Translations under genes and position numbers: made by a program
From: Sulfitobacter undariae
Lineage (GTDB): Bacteria; Pseudomonadota; Alphaproteobacteria; Rhodobacterales; Rhodobacteraceae
NCBI RefSeq assembly: GCF_014196805.1
Contig: NZ_JACIEI010000010.1
Location: 47,204 to 111,203 of the forward strand
Length of the DNA: 64,000 nt
Direction of reading: 5' to 3'
In this document: in pieces, positions 1-9,236 of the stretch
Layout: the number at the start of each line of letters is the position of its first letter
How positions within the stretch are numbered: the stretch's first letter is position 1
Notes under the pieces: model-generated
What the model was told of the DNA's origin: nothing
Seen by the model: the letters and a program-made list of their open reading frames with translations, nothing else
The model's database searches: none

Positions 1-53
1 CCTGTATCGGTGGCTCTGTGCTGCTGACACTGATCACAGTCATCGTGGTGTAA
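1..53 (+). CDS. sdhC: Succinate dehydrogenase cytochrome b556 subunit, C-terminal end (partial)
   Basis: Only the last 16 residues and the TAA stop are inside the window. The visible tail (frame beginning at base 3) is hydrophobic, ending in LLTLITVIVV, which fits the last membrane helix of SdhC. The identification rests mainly on position: it lies 10 bases upstream of sdhD and is followed by sdhA and sdhB on the same strand. A GGAGAG ribosome binding site for sdhD follows the stop directly. The start is outside the window. Confidence 0.8.
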   Translation, partial: CIGGSVLLTLITVIVV

Positions 54-63
54 GGAGAGCATT

Positions 64-435
64 ATGTCCTATTTGACAGACCGCAAACGCGCAACGGGCC
101 TCGGCTCGGCTAAATCTGGCGCTGCGCATCACTGGTCCATGACCATCAGTTCGGTTGCGTTGTTGGTGTTGATCCCGTTGTTTGTGTTTACTTTCGGGTC
201 CGCATTGGGTGGCACTTACGAAGAAATCCTTGCGTATTACTCTCGCCCGTTCCCTGCGATTGTGGCGGTATTGACCATCGCGGTGACCTTCAAACATTTT
301 AACGGCGGCGTGCAGACCCTCATTGAGGATTATGTGCACGGTATGGCGCAAAAAGTGTCGATGATTGTGATGACATGCATCAGCTACGGTGCAGCAGCGG
401 TTGGCATCTTTGCGATTGCCAAGCTGGCGCTGTAA
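64..435 (+). CDS. sdhD: Succinate dehydrogenase membrane anchor subunit
   Basis: Small integral membrane protein of 123 residues that, with SdhC, anchors the SdhAB catalytic dimer, binds haem b and forms the ubiquinone site of complex II. Three hydrophobic helices are visible (about residues 27-48, 62-78 and 96-120), which is the SdhD fold. The HHW near residue 22 and the FKHFNGGVQTLIEDYVH segment after the second helix are the conserved family signatures and supply the candidate haem-ligand histidine. The length is normal. The ATG is preceded by GGAGAG. It belongs to the sdhCDAB operon. Confidence 0.95.
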   Translation: MSYLTDRKRATGLGSAKSGAAHHWSMTISSVALLVLIPLFVFTFGSALGGTYEEILAYYSRPFPAIVAVLTIAVTFKHFNGGVQTLIEDYVHGMAQKVSMIVMTCISYGAAAVGIFAIAKLAL

Positions 436-574
436 GCGCAGCAACAAGCGGCATGGCAGGATGACGTGGTCTTGCCAGCCAATACAAACCGGATTTTCAG
501 GCGCTTGGCGCTGACTATAGACTGGGTCCAGTACGATTACACGGACAGACCCCAAGCTTTGAAGAGGGCACGAT

Positions 575-2380
575 ATGGCTGCTTATGAGTACGAGACCCA
601 CGAATATGACGTTGTTGTTGTAGGAGCAGGGGGCGCGGGTTTGCGCGCCACATTGGGCATGGCGGAGCAGGGGCTGCGCACAGCCTGTGTGACCAAGGTT
701 TTCCCGACACGTTCCCACACGGTTGCGGCGCAGGGCGGCATTGCGGCATCCCTGTCCAACATGGGTCCGGATAACTGGCAGTGGCACATGTATGACACTG
801 TAAAAGGCTCTGACTGGTTGGGCGATACGGATGCGATGGAATACCTCGCCCGTGAAGCCCCCAAAGCGGTTTACGAGCTGGAGCATTACGGTGTGCCATT
901 CTCGCGTACCGAAGAAGGCAAAATCTATCAGCGTCCCTTCGGTGGCCACACAACCGAATTCGGTGAAGGCCCCCCCGTGCAGCGTACCTGTGCGGCGGCG
1001 GACCGGACGGGCCACGCGATTTTGCACACGCTTTATGGTCAATCGCTCAAGCATAACGCAGAATTCTACATCGAATATTTCGCCATTGATCTGGTGATGT
1101 CCGATGATGGCGTCTGCCAAGGTGTTTTGTGCTGGAAACTGGATGACGGCACAATGCACCTGTTTAGCGCCAAAATGGTTGTGCTGGCGACAGGCGGCTA
1201 TGGCCGTGCGTATTTCAGCGCGACATCTGCCCACACCTGTACAGGTGATGGCGGCGGTATGGCGGCACGTGCAGGTCTTGCGTTGCAGGATATGGAATTT
1301 GTTCAGTTCCACCCCACGGGCATCTACGGTGCAGGCTGTCTGATCACCGAAGGTGCACGCGGTGAAGGTGGTTATCTGACCAACTCTGAAGGCGAGCGTT
1401 TCATGGAGCGTTATGCGCCGACCTATAAAGACCTTGCGTCTCGTGATGTTGTGTCGCGCTGTATGACAATGGAAATCCGCGAAGGCCGCGGCGTGGGCGA
1501 TAAAGGGGATCACATCCACCTGCACCTCAACCACCTGCCGCCAGAAACGCTGGACCTGCGCCTGCCGGGTATCTCTGAATCCGCACGTATCTTTGCGGGT
1601 GTTGACCTGACCAAAGAACCAATCCCCGTTATTCCAACGGTGCATTACAACATGGGCGGTATTCCAACCAACTATTGGGGTGAGGTGCTGGCACCAACTG
1701 CTGACAAACCCGATGCGGTTTCGCCGGGCCTTATGGCTGTGGGTGAAGCGGGCTGTGCGTCTGTACACGGCGCAAACCGCCTTGGCTCGAACTCTTTGAT
1801 TGACCTTGTTGTGTTTGGCCGTGCTGCTGCCATTCGCGCAGCCGAAATCGTGGACCCGAAAACTGCCGTGCCAACGCCAAACCAGAAATCCGTTGATGCG
1901 GCTTTCGCCCGGTTTGACGCGCTGCGGTATGCTAAAGGCCAGACAACCACTGCCGAGCTGCGCCTAGAGATGCAACAAACCATGCAAGCTGACGCTGCTG
2001 TTTTCCGTACGGATAAAACACTGGCCGAAGGCGAAGAGAAGATGAAGGCAGTTTCTGCGAAAATCGCTGATCTTAAAGTCACCGATACGTCGCTTGTCTG
2101 GAACTCGGACTTGATGGAAACGCTGGAGCTGACTAACCTGATGCCAAACGCGGTGGCCACCATTACCGCTGCGGCAGCTCGTAAGGAAAGCCGTGGCGCG
2201 CACGCCCATGAGGATTATCCTGATCGTGACGATGTGAACTGGCGCAAGCACAGCTTGATCCGTTTTGACGGTGATAAGGCTGCTCTTGATTTCCGTCCTG
2301 TGCATCTTGATCCGCTAACCAAGCTGGATGAAGGTGGGATTGATATGAAGAAAATCGCGCCAAAGGCACGGGTTTACTAA
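575..2380 (+). CDS. sdhA: Succinate dehydrogenase flavoprotein subunit
   Basis: Catalytic subunit (601 aa) that oxidises succinate to fumarate and passes electrons to covalently bound FAD. Visible signatures are the N-terminal dinucleotide-binding motif GAGGAGLRA (about residues 17-25), the SHTVAAQGG segment whose His48 is the expected FAD attachment site, the active-site block [21 protein letters not shown] (written across about residues 248-268), and the [11 protein letters not shown] motif near the end of the FAD domain. The C-terminal [18 protein letters not shown] stretch is typical of the family. The start is supported by GAGGG upstream. A 139-base gap separates it from sdhD. Confidence 0.98.
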   Translation: MAAYEYETHEYDVVVVGAGGAGLRATLGMAEQGLRTACVTKVFPTRSHTVAAQGGIAASLSNMGPDNWQWHMYDTVKGSDWLGDTDAMEYLAREAPKAVYELEHYGVPFSRTEEGKIYQRPFGGHTTEFGEGPPVQRTCAAADRTGHAILHTLYGQSLKHNAEFYIEYFAIDLVMSDDGVCQGVLCWKLDDGTMHLFSAKMVVLATGGYGRAYFSATSAHTCTGDGGGMAARAGLALQDMEFVQFHPTGIYGAGCLITEGARGEGGYLTNSEGERFMERYAPTYKDLASRDVVSRCMTMEIREGRGVGDKGDHIHLHLNHLPPETLDLRLPGISESARIFAGVDLTKEPIPVIPTVHYNMGGIPTNYWGEVLAPTADKPDAVSPGLMAVGEAGCASVHGANRLGSNSLIDLVVFGRAAAIRAAEIVDPKTAVPTPNQKSVDAAFARFDALRYAKGQTTTAELRLEMQQTMQADAAVFRTDKTLAEGEEKMKAVSAKIADLKVTDTSLVWNSDLMETLELTNLMPNAVATITAAAARKESRGAHAHEDYPDRDDVNWRKHSLIRFDGDKAALDFRPVHLDPLTKLDEGGIDMKKIAPKARVY

Positions 2381-2382
2381 GC

Positions 2383-3279
2383 ATGACTGTAGCGGTGCAG
2401 AGTCTGAGCAACTGGCAGCAGATGGGGTTTACCCCTGTCTGTGCGCTTCAGGTGTTTGGTATGCGCCGCTCGGGCAACCACGCGATCATTGACTGGCTAA
2501 TGCGCAACGCGCCCGAGGCCGCGACAGGTGGCGTGTTTTTCAACAACTGCAAGTTTGGCAAGAACCCCCAGCGTGCCTTTGGCTCGATGGATGTTTATGG
2601 TACCGATTATGCGGTGTTGCCGCACCAGAGCATGACAACGGGCGAGCGGGTTGCGCAAGCAGGCGGCACGCCTATGGCGATTGTATCTTACGAAGACCGT
2701 ATGCCGCAGCCCGATGGCCAGCCGCAAAAAGCCAGTGCAGACATGAGTGCCGCAGATTTCAACCATCAGGTGATCATCTATCGCAGTTTTCTAAACTGGT
2801 CTGCCTCGATGGTGGCCAAGCTGAAACGCAACGAAGGGTATGGTGCGACTGACCGTGTGCGCATTTTGTCTGTTGCTTTGGACACCTATAAACAAGGGCT
2901 GGACCGTGTGGCGAAAGCCAAAGGCGCGATTGCGATTTGTTATGACGATTGGATGACATCCGAGGTGTATCGCGGTGGCATCTTGCAGCAATTGGGTTTG
3001 CCGCAACGTGACCTGAGCCGTGGCAAGATGCAACGATATGGCGGCGGGTCTTCGTTTCAGAGCAAAGTAACCGAGGTTGATCAGCTAGATTCCGTTTCTC
3101 GTGATACCGCCATGGCGGATGATCCAGAATATCAATTCTTGCTATGGACTGCGGCCCATGATCTGGCATTCATGGAACGTATCCTCACACATTTCGAACA
3201 AGATGCAGAGCGTCTGGCCACGTTGGCTGAGACGGCGAAATTGCACATCAAACTACCGCCAAGAGAGGCTTCCACATGA
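2383..3279 (+). CDS. Sulfotransferase-like P-loop protein inside the sdh operon
   Basis: 298-residue protein of unproven function. Its N-terminus has GMRRSGNHAIIDWL (about residues 26-39), which resembles the 5'-phosphosulfate-binding P-loop of PAPS-dependent sulfotransferases. VIIYRSFLNWSASMV near residue 130 resembles the 3'-phosphate-binding RDP-S block. From these I infer a nucleotide-binding fold of the sulfotransferase superfamily; the substrate cannot be told. It starts two bases after the sdhA stop and overlaps the next gene by four bases (ATGA), so it is co-transcribed with succinate dehydrogenase, although no known role in complex II follows from that. No signal peptide or membrane segment is seen. 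The ribosome binding site is weak. Confidence 0.7.
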   Translation: MTVAVQSLSNWQQMGFTPVCALQVFGMRRSGNHAIIDWLMRNAPEAATGGVFFNNCKFGKNPQRAFGSMDVYGTDYAVLPHQSMTTGERVAQAGGTPMAIVSYEDRMPQPDGQPQKASADMSAADFNHQVIIYRSFLNWSASMVAKLKRNEGYGATDRVRILSVALDTYKQGLDRVAKAKGAIAICYDDWMTSEVYRGGILQQLGLPQRDLSRGKMQRYGGGSSFQSKVTEVDQLDSVSRDTAMADDPEYQFLLWTAAHDLAFMERILTHFEQDAERLATLAETAKLHIKLPPREAST

Positions 3280-3599
3280 TCCGAGCACTTCTATTGACCG
3301 GCGTTCTGGCGCTGACGGCTTGCACTGAAGTGCAAAACGCAGCGGATAGTACTGGCCGCAAAGCGGCGACTTCCGCCGTGACCGAAATCATCGCGATCCA
3401 CTTTCCGCAGGTGCCAAAGCCGCTGATCCAGACCTTTACGGGCTGTGTGGTGGATAACGCCCAAGCGGTTGAAGTTCGCGAATTGGCCAAAGCCTCCATT
3501 GTGGGTATCGACGATGACACTGTTGCTGTCGTCCGCAACGTGCTTTCGCGTCCTGCGACCCAGACCTGCCTGAAATCAGGCGCGACCCAACTTTTCTAG
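3276..3599 (+). CDS. Small putative lipoprotein between sdhA and sdhB
   Basis: 107-residue protein whose first 16 residues, MIRALLLTGVLALTAC, form a lipoprotein signal peptide with lipobox LTAC, so Cys16 would be lipidated and the protein exported to the periplasm. The mature part is short, mixed helical and has two further cysteines (in GCVVDN and TCLKSG) that could form a disulfide. The start ATG overlaps the previous stop (ATGA). I do not recognise a named family. Its fixed place in the sdh operon suggests co-expression, but a role in complex II assembly is only a guess. Confidence 0.75.
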   Translation: MIRALLLTGVLALTACTEVQNAADSTGRKAATSAVTEIIAIHFPQVPKPLIQTFTGCVVDNAQAVEVRELAKASIVGIDDDTVAVVRNVLSRPATQTCLKSGATQLF

Positions 3600-3644
3600 A
3601 TATTCCATGGCGCGTTGCGCCGTCTCACACAAAGGAACTGCATC

Positions 3645-4424
3645 ATGGTACAACTGACGCTCCCCAAGAACTCCCGTATGACCAGCGGCAAAACATGGCC
3701 CAAGCCTGCGAACGCGAAAAATCTCAAGGAATTCCACATCTATCGCTGGAACCCTGATGATGGCAAAAACCCTTCGGTGGATACATATTTCGTTGATCTG
3801 GACGATTGCGGCCCGATGATTTTGGACGCGATCATCAAGATCAAAAACGAGATCGACCCCACGTTGACCTTCCGCCGTTCGTGCCGCGAAGGCATCTGCG
3901 GTTCTTGCGCAATGAACATCGACGGTATCAACACGCTGGCCTGTACTTATGGCATGGCCGAAGTCAAAGGTGTGGTGAAGATCTATCCGCTGCCGCACAT
4001 GCCGGTGATCAAAGATTTGATCCCTGACCTGACGCATTTTTATGCCCAGCACGCCTCTATCAAGCCATGGCTTGAGACAGAGACACCTGCGCCAGTGAAA
4101 GAGTGGAAGCAATCGGTGGATGACCGTTCTAAACTGGATGGTCTTTATGAGTGCATCATGTGTGCCTGTTGCTCCACATCTTGCCCCAGCTACTGGTGGA
4201 ACGGCGATCGCTACCTCGGACCCGCAGCATTGTTGCACGCTTACCGCTGGATCATCGACAGCCGCGATGAAGGCACAGGCGAGCGTCTGGATGAGTTGGA
4301 AGATCCGTTTAAACTGTACCGCTGCCACACCATCATGAACTGCGCAAAAACATGCCCCAAGGGCCTGAACCCTGCGCTGGCGATCAGCCAGATCAAAAAG
4401 CTGATGGTTGAGCGGACTGTCTAA
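3645..4424 (+). CDS. sdhB: Succinate dehydrogenase iron-sulfur subunit
   Basis: 259-residue electron-transfer subunit that carries electrons from the SdhA flavin to ubiquinone through three clusters. The [2Fe-2S] ligands are in [15 protein letters not shown] plus a downstream Cys. The [4Fe-4S] and [3Fe-4S] ligands are in [16 protein letters not shown] and [14 protein letters not shown]. An upstream in-frame TTG at 3615 would add ten residues, but the ATG at 3645 has AAAGGAA at a good distance and gives the usual N-terminus, so it is preferred. It is the last gene of the sdh operon. Confidence 0.97.
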   Translation: MVQLTLPKNSRMTSGKTWPKPANAKNLKEFHIYRWNPDDGKNPSVDTYFVDLDDCGPMILDAIIKIKNEIDPTLTFRRSCREGICGSCAMNIDGINTLACTYGMAEVKGVVKIYPLPHMPVIKDLIPDLTHFYAQHASIKPWLETETPAPVKEWKQSVDDRSKLDGLYECIMCACCSTSCPSYWWNGDRYLGPAALLHAYRWIIDSRDEGTGERLDELEDPFKLYRCHTIMNCAKTCPKGLNPALAISQIKKLMVERTV

Positions 4425-4433
4425 GTCAGCCCG

Positions 4434-5210
4434 ATGTTTGGTTGGCTAAAAAATATGATGGGCGGCGCGCGGTTATCCGGTGCGCCGCCCATTCCACGAG
4501 GGCCGTTGCCCGAACAAGCGTTGCGACAAGCGCTGGAGCGCCCCTGCGCGCCGATTGTGTTTGATCGGCCTGCCACAATTGATCCTTTTACATCCATGTT
4601 CGGCGCAATCCGTTTGTCGCGCAAGGATGAGGTATGGCCCGAATATGAAGGCACGCCACTCTGGCCTCTGTGCCAGATCAACCTGACCCAAGCGCCGATA
4701 CTGCCGCAATCCCTGAGCGACCTCGCGCTGCTGACGGTCTTTATCTCGCCTCAACATGCAATGGCGCCGACGCAGATCATCAATACAGCCAAACCTGATC
4801 CGAATGCGACATGGGCGCTGCGCAGCTATACCACGTTGGATCTTTTGACGATTCCAAAGCAGCCTGCACATGGCAGCACTCTGTCGCCACGTTTGGGTGA
4901 ATGGGCGGATATCACCGCCGATTATGCAAACCATGACGTTGCTGGGCAGGTTGTGGACACCACTGAGAATGATGTCTACGGCTATGAGTGGTGCAAGTCA
5001 GTACAGCAAACCAAACTGGGCGGATGGCCCCTCACCGCACAATCCGAGCCGTGGTGGGACTATCAAAAGTCGCGCGATACATGGGATTTTGTCATGCAGA
5101 TTGAAAACGAACCAAACGCGGGTTGGCACGGCTGGGGCGATGGCGTCGCCTTTATTGCCCGTTCGCGACAACGTCCGCATTTGTGGGCCATTGATGTGCA
5201 GTTTACCTGA
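4434..5210 (+). CDS. DUF1963 (YwqG-like) family protein
   Basis: 258-residue cytosolic protein. The tryptophan-rich C-terminal half with KLGGWP, and the ending GWGDGVAFIARSR, match the pattern of DUF1963/YwqG proteins, which are widespread, often found near toxin-immunity loci, and of unknown biochemical role. There is no signal peptide. It begins nine bases after sdhB, so it may be read through from the sdh operon, and its stop overlaps the start of the next small gene. Function unknown; the family call is from motif memory, not a search. Confidence 0.7.
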   Translation: MFGWLKNMMGGARLSGAPPIPRGPLPEQALRQALERPCAPIVFDRPATIDPFTSMFGAIRLSRKDEVWPEYEGTPLWPLCQINLTQAPILPQSLSDLALLTVFISPQHAMAPTQIINTAKPDPNATWALRSYTTLDLLTIPKQPAHGSTLSPRLGEWADITADYANHDVAGQVVDTTENDVYGYEWCKSVQQTKLGGWPLTAQSEPWWDYQKSRDTWDFVMQIENEPNAGWHGWGDGVAFIARSRQRPHLWAIDVQFT

Positions 5211-5425
5211 TGGTGATCCTTCTCCTCCCGCTGATATTCGCCGTTGTGGTGTATTTTACGTGGCGTGGCCGTGCAGTGCGCGAATGCCGTTGGCGCGCCG
5301 ATAGCAGCCGCGACAAAGGCAGTTTGCGCATGTATCACTGTGTGAGTTGCGGTGCCGAAGCCTATACCGCCACAAATGGGCCGCCTGAAACCTGCAAGAA
5401 AGGTGTTGGCGGAAAAGGTCTGTAA
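5210..5425 (+). CDS. Small membrane-anchored protein with one Cys-x2-Cys
   Basis: 71 residues. A hydrophobic segment (about residues 2-17) is followed by a basic region and a YHCVSCGAEAYT motif with a second Cys near the C-terminus (TCKKG), suggestive of a small metal-binding knuckle. The start ATG overlaps the previous stop as ATGA, which implies translational coupling to the DUF1963 gene. No family is recognised. The amphipathic, cysteine-containing sequence and the overlap argue that it is a real gene. Confidence 0.6.
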   Translation: MVILLLPLIFAVVVYFTWRGRAVRECRWRADSSRDKGSLRMYHCVSCGAEAYTATNGPPETCKKGVGGKGL

Positions 5426-5494
5426 ACCTTGCGTCACCCTCGACAGGGCAGCCCTGCCGCCGTAGCCTGAAACTGTAATGTCAGGGAGCGGGCA

Positions 5495-7138
5495 ATGGGC
5501 GAGTTTTCACCAGAAGTTATCATCATCGGGGCAGGGCTTGCGGGGATGACGGCAGCCCATGAGGCGATCCTGCGGGGCCGCCGCGTGCTGCTGCTGGACC
5601 AAGAAGGCCCACAGAGCCTTGGCGGTCAGGCGTTCTGGTCACTGGGGGGGTTGTTTCTGGTTGATAGCCCTGAACAGCGGCGTCTGGGGATCAAGGACAG
5701 TGCCGAACTCGCGTGGAGCGATTGGCAGGGTTCGGCGCAATTTGACCGCGATGAGGATGCGAACCCGCGCAAATGGGCCGAAAAATTTGTCGAATTCGCG
5801 GCGGGCGATATGCGCAGTTGGCTGCATGGGCTCGGCATGCGCTGGTTTCCCGTTGTGGGCTGGGCCGAGCGCGGCGGTGCGCTGGCGGGCGGGCATGGCA
5901 ATACGGTGCCGCGGTTTCACATCACTTGGGGGACGGGCACTGGCGTGGTTAAACCCTTTGCCGATCTAATGGTGAAATACGCGGCTGAGGGGCGGTTAAA
6001 GCTGGGCTTTCGCCACCGCGTAAATAACCTGATTGTAGAAAACGGTGTGGTCAAAGGGGTCAGTGGTGACGTGCTGGAAGCCACTACCGCCCCACGTGGG
6101 GTTTCGAGTTCACGCAAAGTGAGCAGCGGTTTTGAATATCGCGCCGAAGCCGTGATCACCACATCGGGCGGTATTGGTGGCAATCACACGATGGTACGCA
6201 AATACTGGCCCGAGAGGTTGGGCAAAGCGCCCAAAGTGATGGTGGCAGGTGTGCCCGACTATGTGGATGGCCGCATGCATGGCATCGCCGCCAAAGCGGG
6301 CGCAGGGCTGATCAATGGCGACCGCATGTGGCATTATTGCGAAGGTTTGCAAAACTGGGACCCGATCTGGCCCAATCACGGCATCCGCATCTTACCTGGC
6401 CCGTCCTCACTGTGGTTCGACGCCAAAGGTGATCGTATGGAGGCGCCGTTCTTGCCCGGGTTTGATACGCTTGGCACGTTGAAACGTATCCTGAGTGCGG
6501 GTGAACATAGCTGGTTTATCCTGACGCAAAAAATCATCGAAAAGGAATTTGCGCTCTCAGGGTCTGAGCAAAACGAAGATCTGACCAATGGCGGCTGGCG
6601 CGAGGTGTTGAGCGCACGTCTGGGCAAAGGCGCCACGCCTGCGGTTGAGGCATTTAAGGAGAAAGGTGCGGATTTCATCGTGGCTGATGATCTGGAAACA
6701 CTGGTGGGACGTATGAATGCGCTTACTCCAGACGCACCAGTGAAATTAGACCACATCCGCAGTCAAATCCGCGCACGTGACCTGCAATTGAACAATAGAT
6801 TCTGTAAGGATGCACAAATCACGGCAATACATGGCGCACGTAACTACAAGGGAGACAAGCTTATCCGTACCGCAAAACCTCATGAAATTCTGGACCCGTC
6901 CAACGGCCCGCTTATCGCGGTGCGCCTGAATGTGATTACGCGCAAATCATTGGGCGGCTTACACACAGATATCCAAGGGCGCGTGCTGACACCTTCAGGT
7001 GAGGTTCTGCAAGGGGCCTATGCTGCGGGCGAGGCCAGCGGCTTTGGGGGTGGTGGCTATCACGGATATAACGCGCTGGAGGGGACGTTCCTTGGTGGTT
7101 GTCTGTTCTCGGGCCGTATCGCAGGACAAAACGCATGA
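5495..7138 (+). CDS. FAD-binding dehydrogenase (COG3573, fumarate reductase/ketosteroid dehydrogenase-like)
   Basis: 547-residue flavoprotein. The N-terminal Rossmann motif is IIIGAGLAGMTAAHEA (about residues 9-24), with the ADP-binding acidic residue in LLLDQEG. The C-terminal GGYHGYNALEGTFLGG is the FAD-closing motif of the fumarate reductase/KSTD superfamily, and GGLHTDIQGRVL precedes it. Family members oxidise C-C single bonds next to a carbonyl; the substrate is not evident. A GGGAGCGG ribosome binding site precedes the ATG. The stop overlaps the start of the DUF1989 gene (ATGA), suggesting a shared pathway. Confidence 0.88.
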   Translation: MGEFSPEVIIIGAGLAGMTAAHEAILRGRRVLLLDQEGPQSLGGQAFWSLGGLFLVDSPEQRRLGIKDSAELAWSDWQGSAQFDRDEDANPRKWAEKFVEFAAGDMRSWLHGLGMRWFPVVGWAERGGALAGGHGNTVPRFHITWGTGTGVVKPFADLMVKYAAEGRLKLGFRHRVNNLIVENGVVKGVSGDVLEATTAPRGVSSSRKVSSGFEYRAEAVITTSGGIGGNHTMVRKYWPERLGKAPKVMVAGVPDYVDGRMHGIAAKAGAGLINGDRMWHYCEGLQNWDPIWPNHGIRILPGPSSLWFDAKGDRMEAPFLPGFDTLGTLKRILSAGEHSWFILTQKIIEKEFALSGSEQNEDLTNGGWREVLSARLGKGATPAVEAFKEKGADFIVADDLETLVGRMNALTPDAPVKLDHIRSQIRARDLQLNNRFCKDAQITAIHGARNYKGDKLIRTAKPHEILDPSNGPLIAVRLNVITRKSLGGLHTDIQGRVLTPSGEVLQGAYAAGEASGFGGGGYHGYNALEGTFLGGCLFSGRIAGQNA

Positions 7139-7977
7139 GCGCCCCGTCAGGCGCCGCTGCGCGCCGCGCTATTGCCCCTGTTATTTGCTATCCGGTTGAA
7201 ACTTTGCCTGCGCCCGATATGCCCATGCTGGACGCCGCACGCGCGACGCTTATCAAAACGGGTGAGGTCATTGTGCCGCCACGCGATGCGGCCACATTCA
7301 CTGTCCCCGCTGGCCATTTCTTTCGCATCACCAGTGTTGAGGGATCACAGGTCGGTGACCTGAATTTATGGAACGCCATCGACCTGTCAGAGCGGTTCTA
7401 TTCTGGCAAAACCCGTGCGCTGCACGGCACCCATATCACACGTGGCCAGCGGATGTGGTCCAGTTTCCCCGCGCTGCGCCCGATGGCGACCCTGACCTAT
7501 GATAGCCTTGAATGGTACGGCAAAGACGAATTTGGCGGTTCAGTGCATGATGTGATTGGCACCCGCTGCGACCCCTATACTCACAACCTGCTGTCAGGAG
7601 GGCAGTATCATTATTGCTGCCATTCTAACCTCACACGCGCATTGGCCGAACATCTGAACATTCCTCGCATAGAGGCTGAGACGCACATCCATGATGTTCT
7701 AAATGTCTTTATGTGTACTGGTTTCACCCGTGATACGGGGCAGTATTTTATGAAGGCCAGCCCTGTCCGCGTGGGCGACACGCTGGAATTCTTTGCTGAA
7801 ATTGACCTGCTCGGTGCGCTGAGCGCCTGTCCCGGTGGTGATTGCAGTACAGTCCATTCTTCGGATCATGCAAAATGTCACCCGCTGTTGGTAGAAATCT
7901 TTAAACCAGCCCCAGATACGCTAGCAAAATGGACCCCACCGCAGCCAAATGGATACAGCCGCCAACACGGCGACTGA
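7135..7977 (+). CDS. DUF1989 / urea carboxylase-associated family protein
   Basis: 280-residue protein with the DUF1989 pattern: a proximal beta-rich half containing FRITSVEGSQVGDLNLWNA, a central DVIGTRCDP and QYHYCCHSNL cysteine/histidine-rich block, and a distal NVFMCTGF and CPGGDCS region. Such proteins are often encoded beside urea or aminomethyl-transfer enzymes, but their reaction is unsettled. The ATG at 7135 overlaps the stop of the FAD dehydrogenase (ATGA) and is preferred over an upstream in-frame start at 7099, which would overlap that gene by 40 bases. Ends 29 bases from the convergent deoD gene. Confidence 0.85.
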   Translation: MSAPSGAAARRAIAPVICYPVETLPAPDMPMLDAARATLIKTGEVIVPPRDAATFTVPAGHFFRITSVEGSQVGDLNLWNAIDLSERFYSGKTRALHGTHITRGQRMWSSFPALRPMATLTYDSLEWYGKDEFGGSVHDVIGTRCDPYTHNLLSGGQYHYCCHSNLTRALAEHLNIPRIEAETHIHDVLNVFMCTGFTRDTGQYFMKASPVRVGDTLEFFAEIDLLGALSACPGGDCSTVHSSDHAKCHPLLVEIFKPAPDTLAKWTPPQPNGYSRQHGD

Positions 7978-8006
7978 TCCAATTTTTTGAGCTAAGCCGA
8001 GCGGCC

Positions 8007-8717
8007 TTATGCCTCGCTAAAGGCTGCTTCGAGTGCGATTTCAACCATCTCGCCAAAAGACCGCTCGCGTTCTTCTGCTGGCAGCGCTTCGCCAGTTTGC
8101 AGGTGGTCAGACACCGTCAAGACTGCCAGCGCACGGCGGCCATGGCGGGCGGCGAGTGTATACAGCTCGGCTGCTTCCATTTCTACTGCCAGAATACCGT
8201 GGCGCACCATCTGTTCATCCAGATCGGGACGTTCGGCGTAGAAAACATCGGATGAATAGATGCCGCCGACATGGGTTTTGGTCCCTTTTGCTTCGGCAGC
8301 GGCAACAGCCGCTCGCAAAAGTCCCCAATCTGCGCAGGGTGCGTAATTCATCTCGCGCAAAATGCCAGAGGAAGGTGAGGTGATTGTGCTGGCTGTCATC
8401 GCTACGATTACGTCACGAATACCGACATGTGGCTGCATGCCACCACACGATCCAATACGGATCAGGGTTTGGGCATCGTAATTTGTAATCAGCTCATTGG
8501 CGTAAATGGACAGGGACGGCATGCCCATGCCCGACCCTTGTATCGTCACGCGGTGCCCACGCCATGTGCCTGTAAAGCCCAACATGCCGCGGACTTCATT
8601 GACCAGCACTGCGTTATCGAGAAACGTTTCTGCGGCCCATTTGGCGCGATATGGATCGCCGGGCATCAAAACGGTTTGTGCAATTTGGTCAGGGGCCGCG
8701 CCGATGTGAATGGTCAT
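8007..8717 (-). CDS. deoD: Purine-nucleoside phosphorylase (DeoD type)
   Basis: Phosphorolysis of purine (deoxy)nucleosides to base plus pentose-1-phosphate in purine salvage. The 236-residue protein is the size of the hexameric bacterial enzyme. Visible motifs are [16 protein letters not shown] (phosphate/ribose site), RIGSCGG, the ribose-binding [13 protein letters not shown] and TVSDH, which holds the catalytic Asp. The ATG at 8717 (MTIHIG) is chosen because GGAGATT precedes it; an upstream start at 8744 would add nine atypical residues. Monocistronic, transcribed away from the H-NS-like gene. Confidence 0.95.
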   Translation of the reverse strand: MTIHIGAAPDQIAQTVLMPGDPYRAKWAAETFLDNAVLVNEVRGMLGFTGTWRGHRVTIQGSGMGMPSLSIYANELITNYDAQTLIRIGSCGGMQPHVGIRDVIVAMTASTITSPSSGILREMNYAPCADWGLLRAAVAAAEAKGTKTHVGGIYSSDVFYAERPDLDEQMVRHGILAVEMEAAELYTLAARHGRRALAVLTVSDHLQTGEALPAEERERSFGEMVEIALEAAFSEA

Positions 8718-8836
8718 CTGTGAATCTCCAATTGGGTTTATCACAAGATGCCCAGCCTGCGCCGCAGGAGCAAGGGCCAGTTGGTGACTGGACTCTAGTT
8801 CATCTGCAACCCATGCGTGTCGATCACATCTAGGTT

Positions 8837-8886
8837 ACCCTAGTGCGAGAGGTGGCCAAAAGGCTTGGTTCCTCTCGCACTAGGGT
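8837..8886. repeat. Perfect 16-bp inverted repeat downstream of the H-NS-like gene
   Basis: Left arm ACCCTAGTGCGAGAGG (8837-8852) is exactly complementary to the right arm (8871-8886), with an 18-base spacer that can form a small inner stem (GCC/GGC). It begins 9 bases past the H-NS-like stop. There is no T-run on either side, so it is not a classic Rho-independent terminator. It could be an mRNA 3' stability element, a Rho-assisted terminator or a protein-binding operator upstream of deoD. Confidence 0.85.
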
Positions 8887-8894
8887 CAGTAAAA

Positions 8895-9236
8895 TCAGAT
8901 TTCCAGTGTCGCTGGATCAATTCCATTTGCAATTGATTCGCGGTACCAATTGGGTTGGCGGCCTTTCCCTGTCCATGTTTTGCTTGGATCTGAGGGGTCA
9001 GCATATTTTGGTTTTGAAGGTTTCGCGGGCTTTTTAGGGGCCTTTACCTTTTTAACCTTGGTGGGTTCTTCGCTATTTAACTCATTGAGAGAAAAGCCAA
9101 ATTCGGCTGCTGCACGTTCGGCGGCCTTGCGTGCGTCGCGTCTGTCTCGGGCTTGTGCCGATAGCAGCGCTTTTTTGACATCAGCGAGTAGTTTTTCAAG
9201 CTCTTTGCGGCCGAGCGCTTTGAGGTCGTGGTTCAT
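8895..9236 (-). CDS. H-NS/HvrA-family nucleoid-associated DNA-binding protein
   Basis: 113-residue basic protein. The N-terminal half (about residues 5-50) is a charged coiled-coil-like oligomerisation helix. A Lys/Pro-rich linker follows (KVKKVKAPKKPAKPSKP). The C-terminus carries the H-NS DNA-binding motif YADPSDPSKTWTGKGRQPNWY (written as about residues 82-102). In alphaproteobacteria the family (HvrA, Spb) binds curved AT-rich DNA and regulates transcription. The start codon lies inside an inverted repeat and a second inverted repeat follows the stop, so special expression control is likely. Confidence 0.93.
   Translation of the reverse strand: MNHDLKALGRKELEKLLADVKKALLSAQARDRRDARKAAERAAAEFGFSLNELNSEEPTKVKKVKAPKKPAKPSKPKYADPSDPSKTWTGKGRQPNWYRESIANGIDPATLEI

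Noticed and set aside
515..1768. Long minus-strand open frame opposite sdhA
   Set aside because: It is antisense to a certain gene, rich in Cys, His, Arg and Gln, with no known family pattern; it is a shadow of GC-rich codon usage.
8837..8886. Standard Rho-independent terminator
   Set aside because: The stem is long and perfect, but there is no T-run on either strand.
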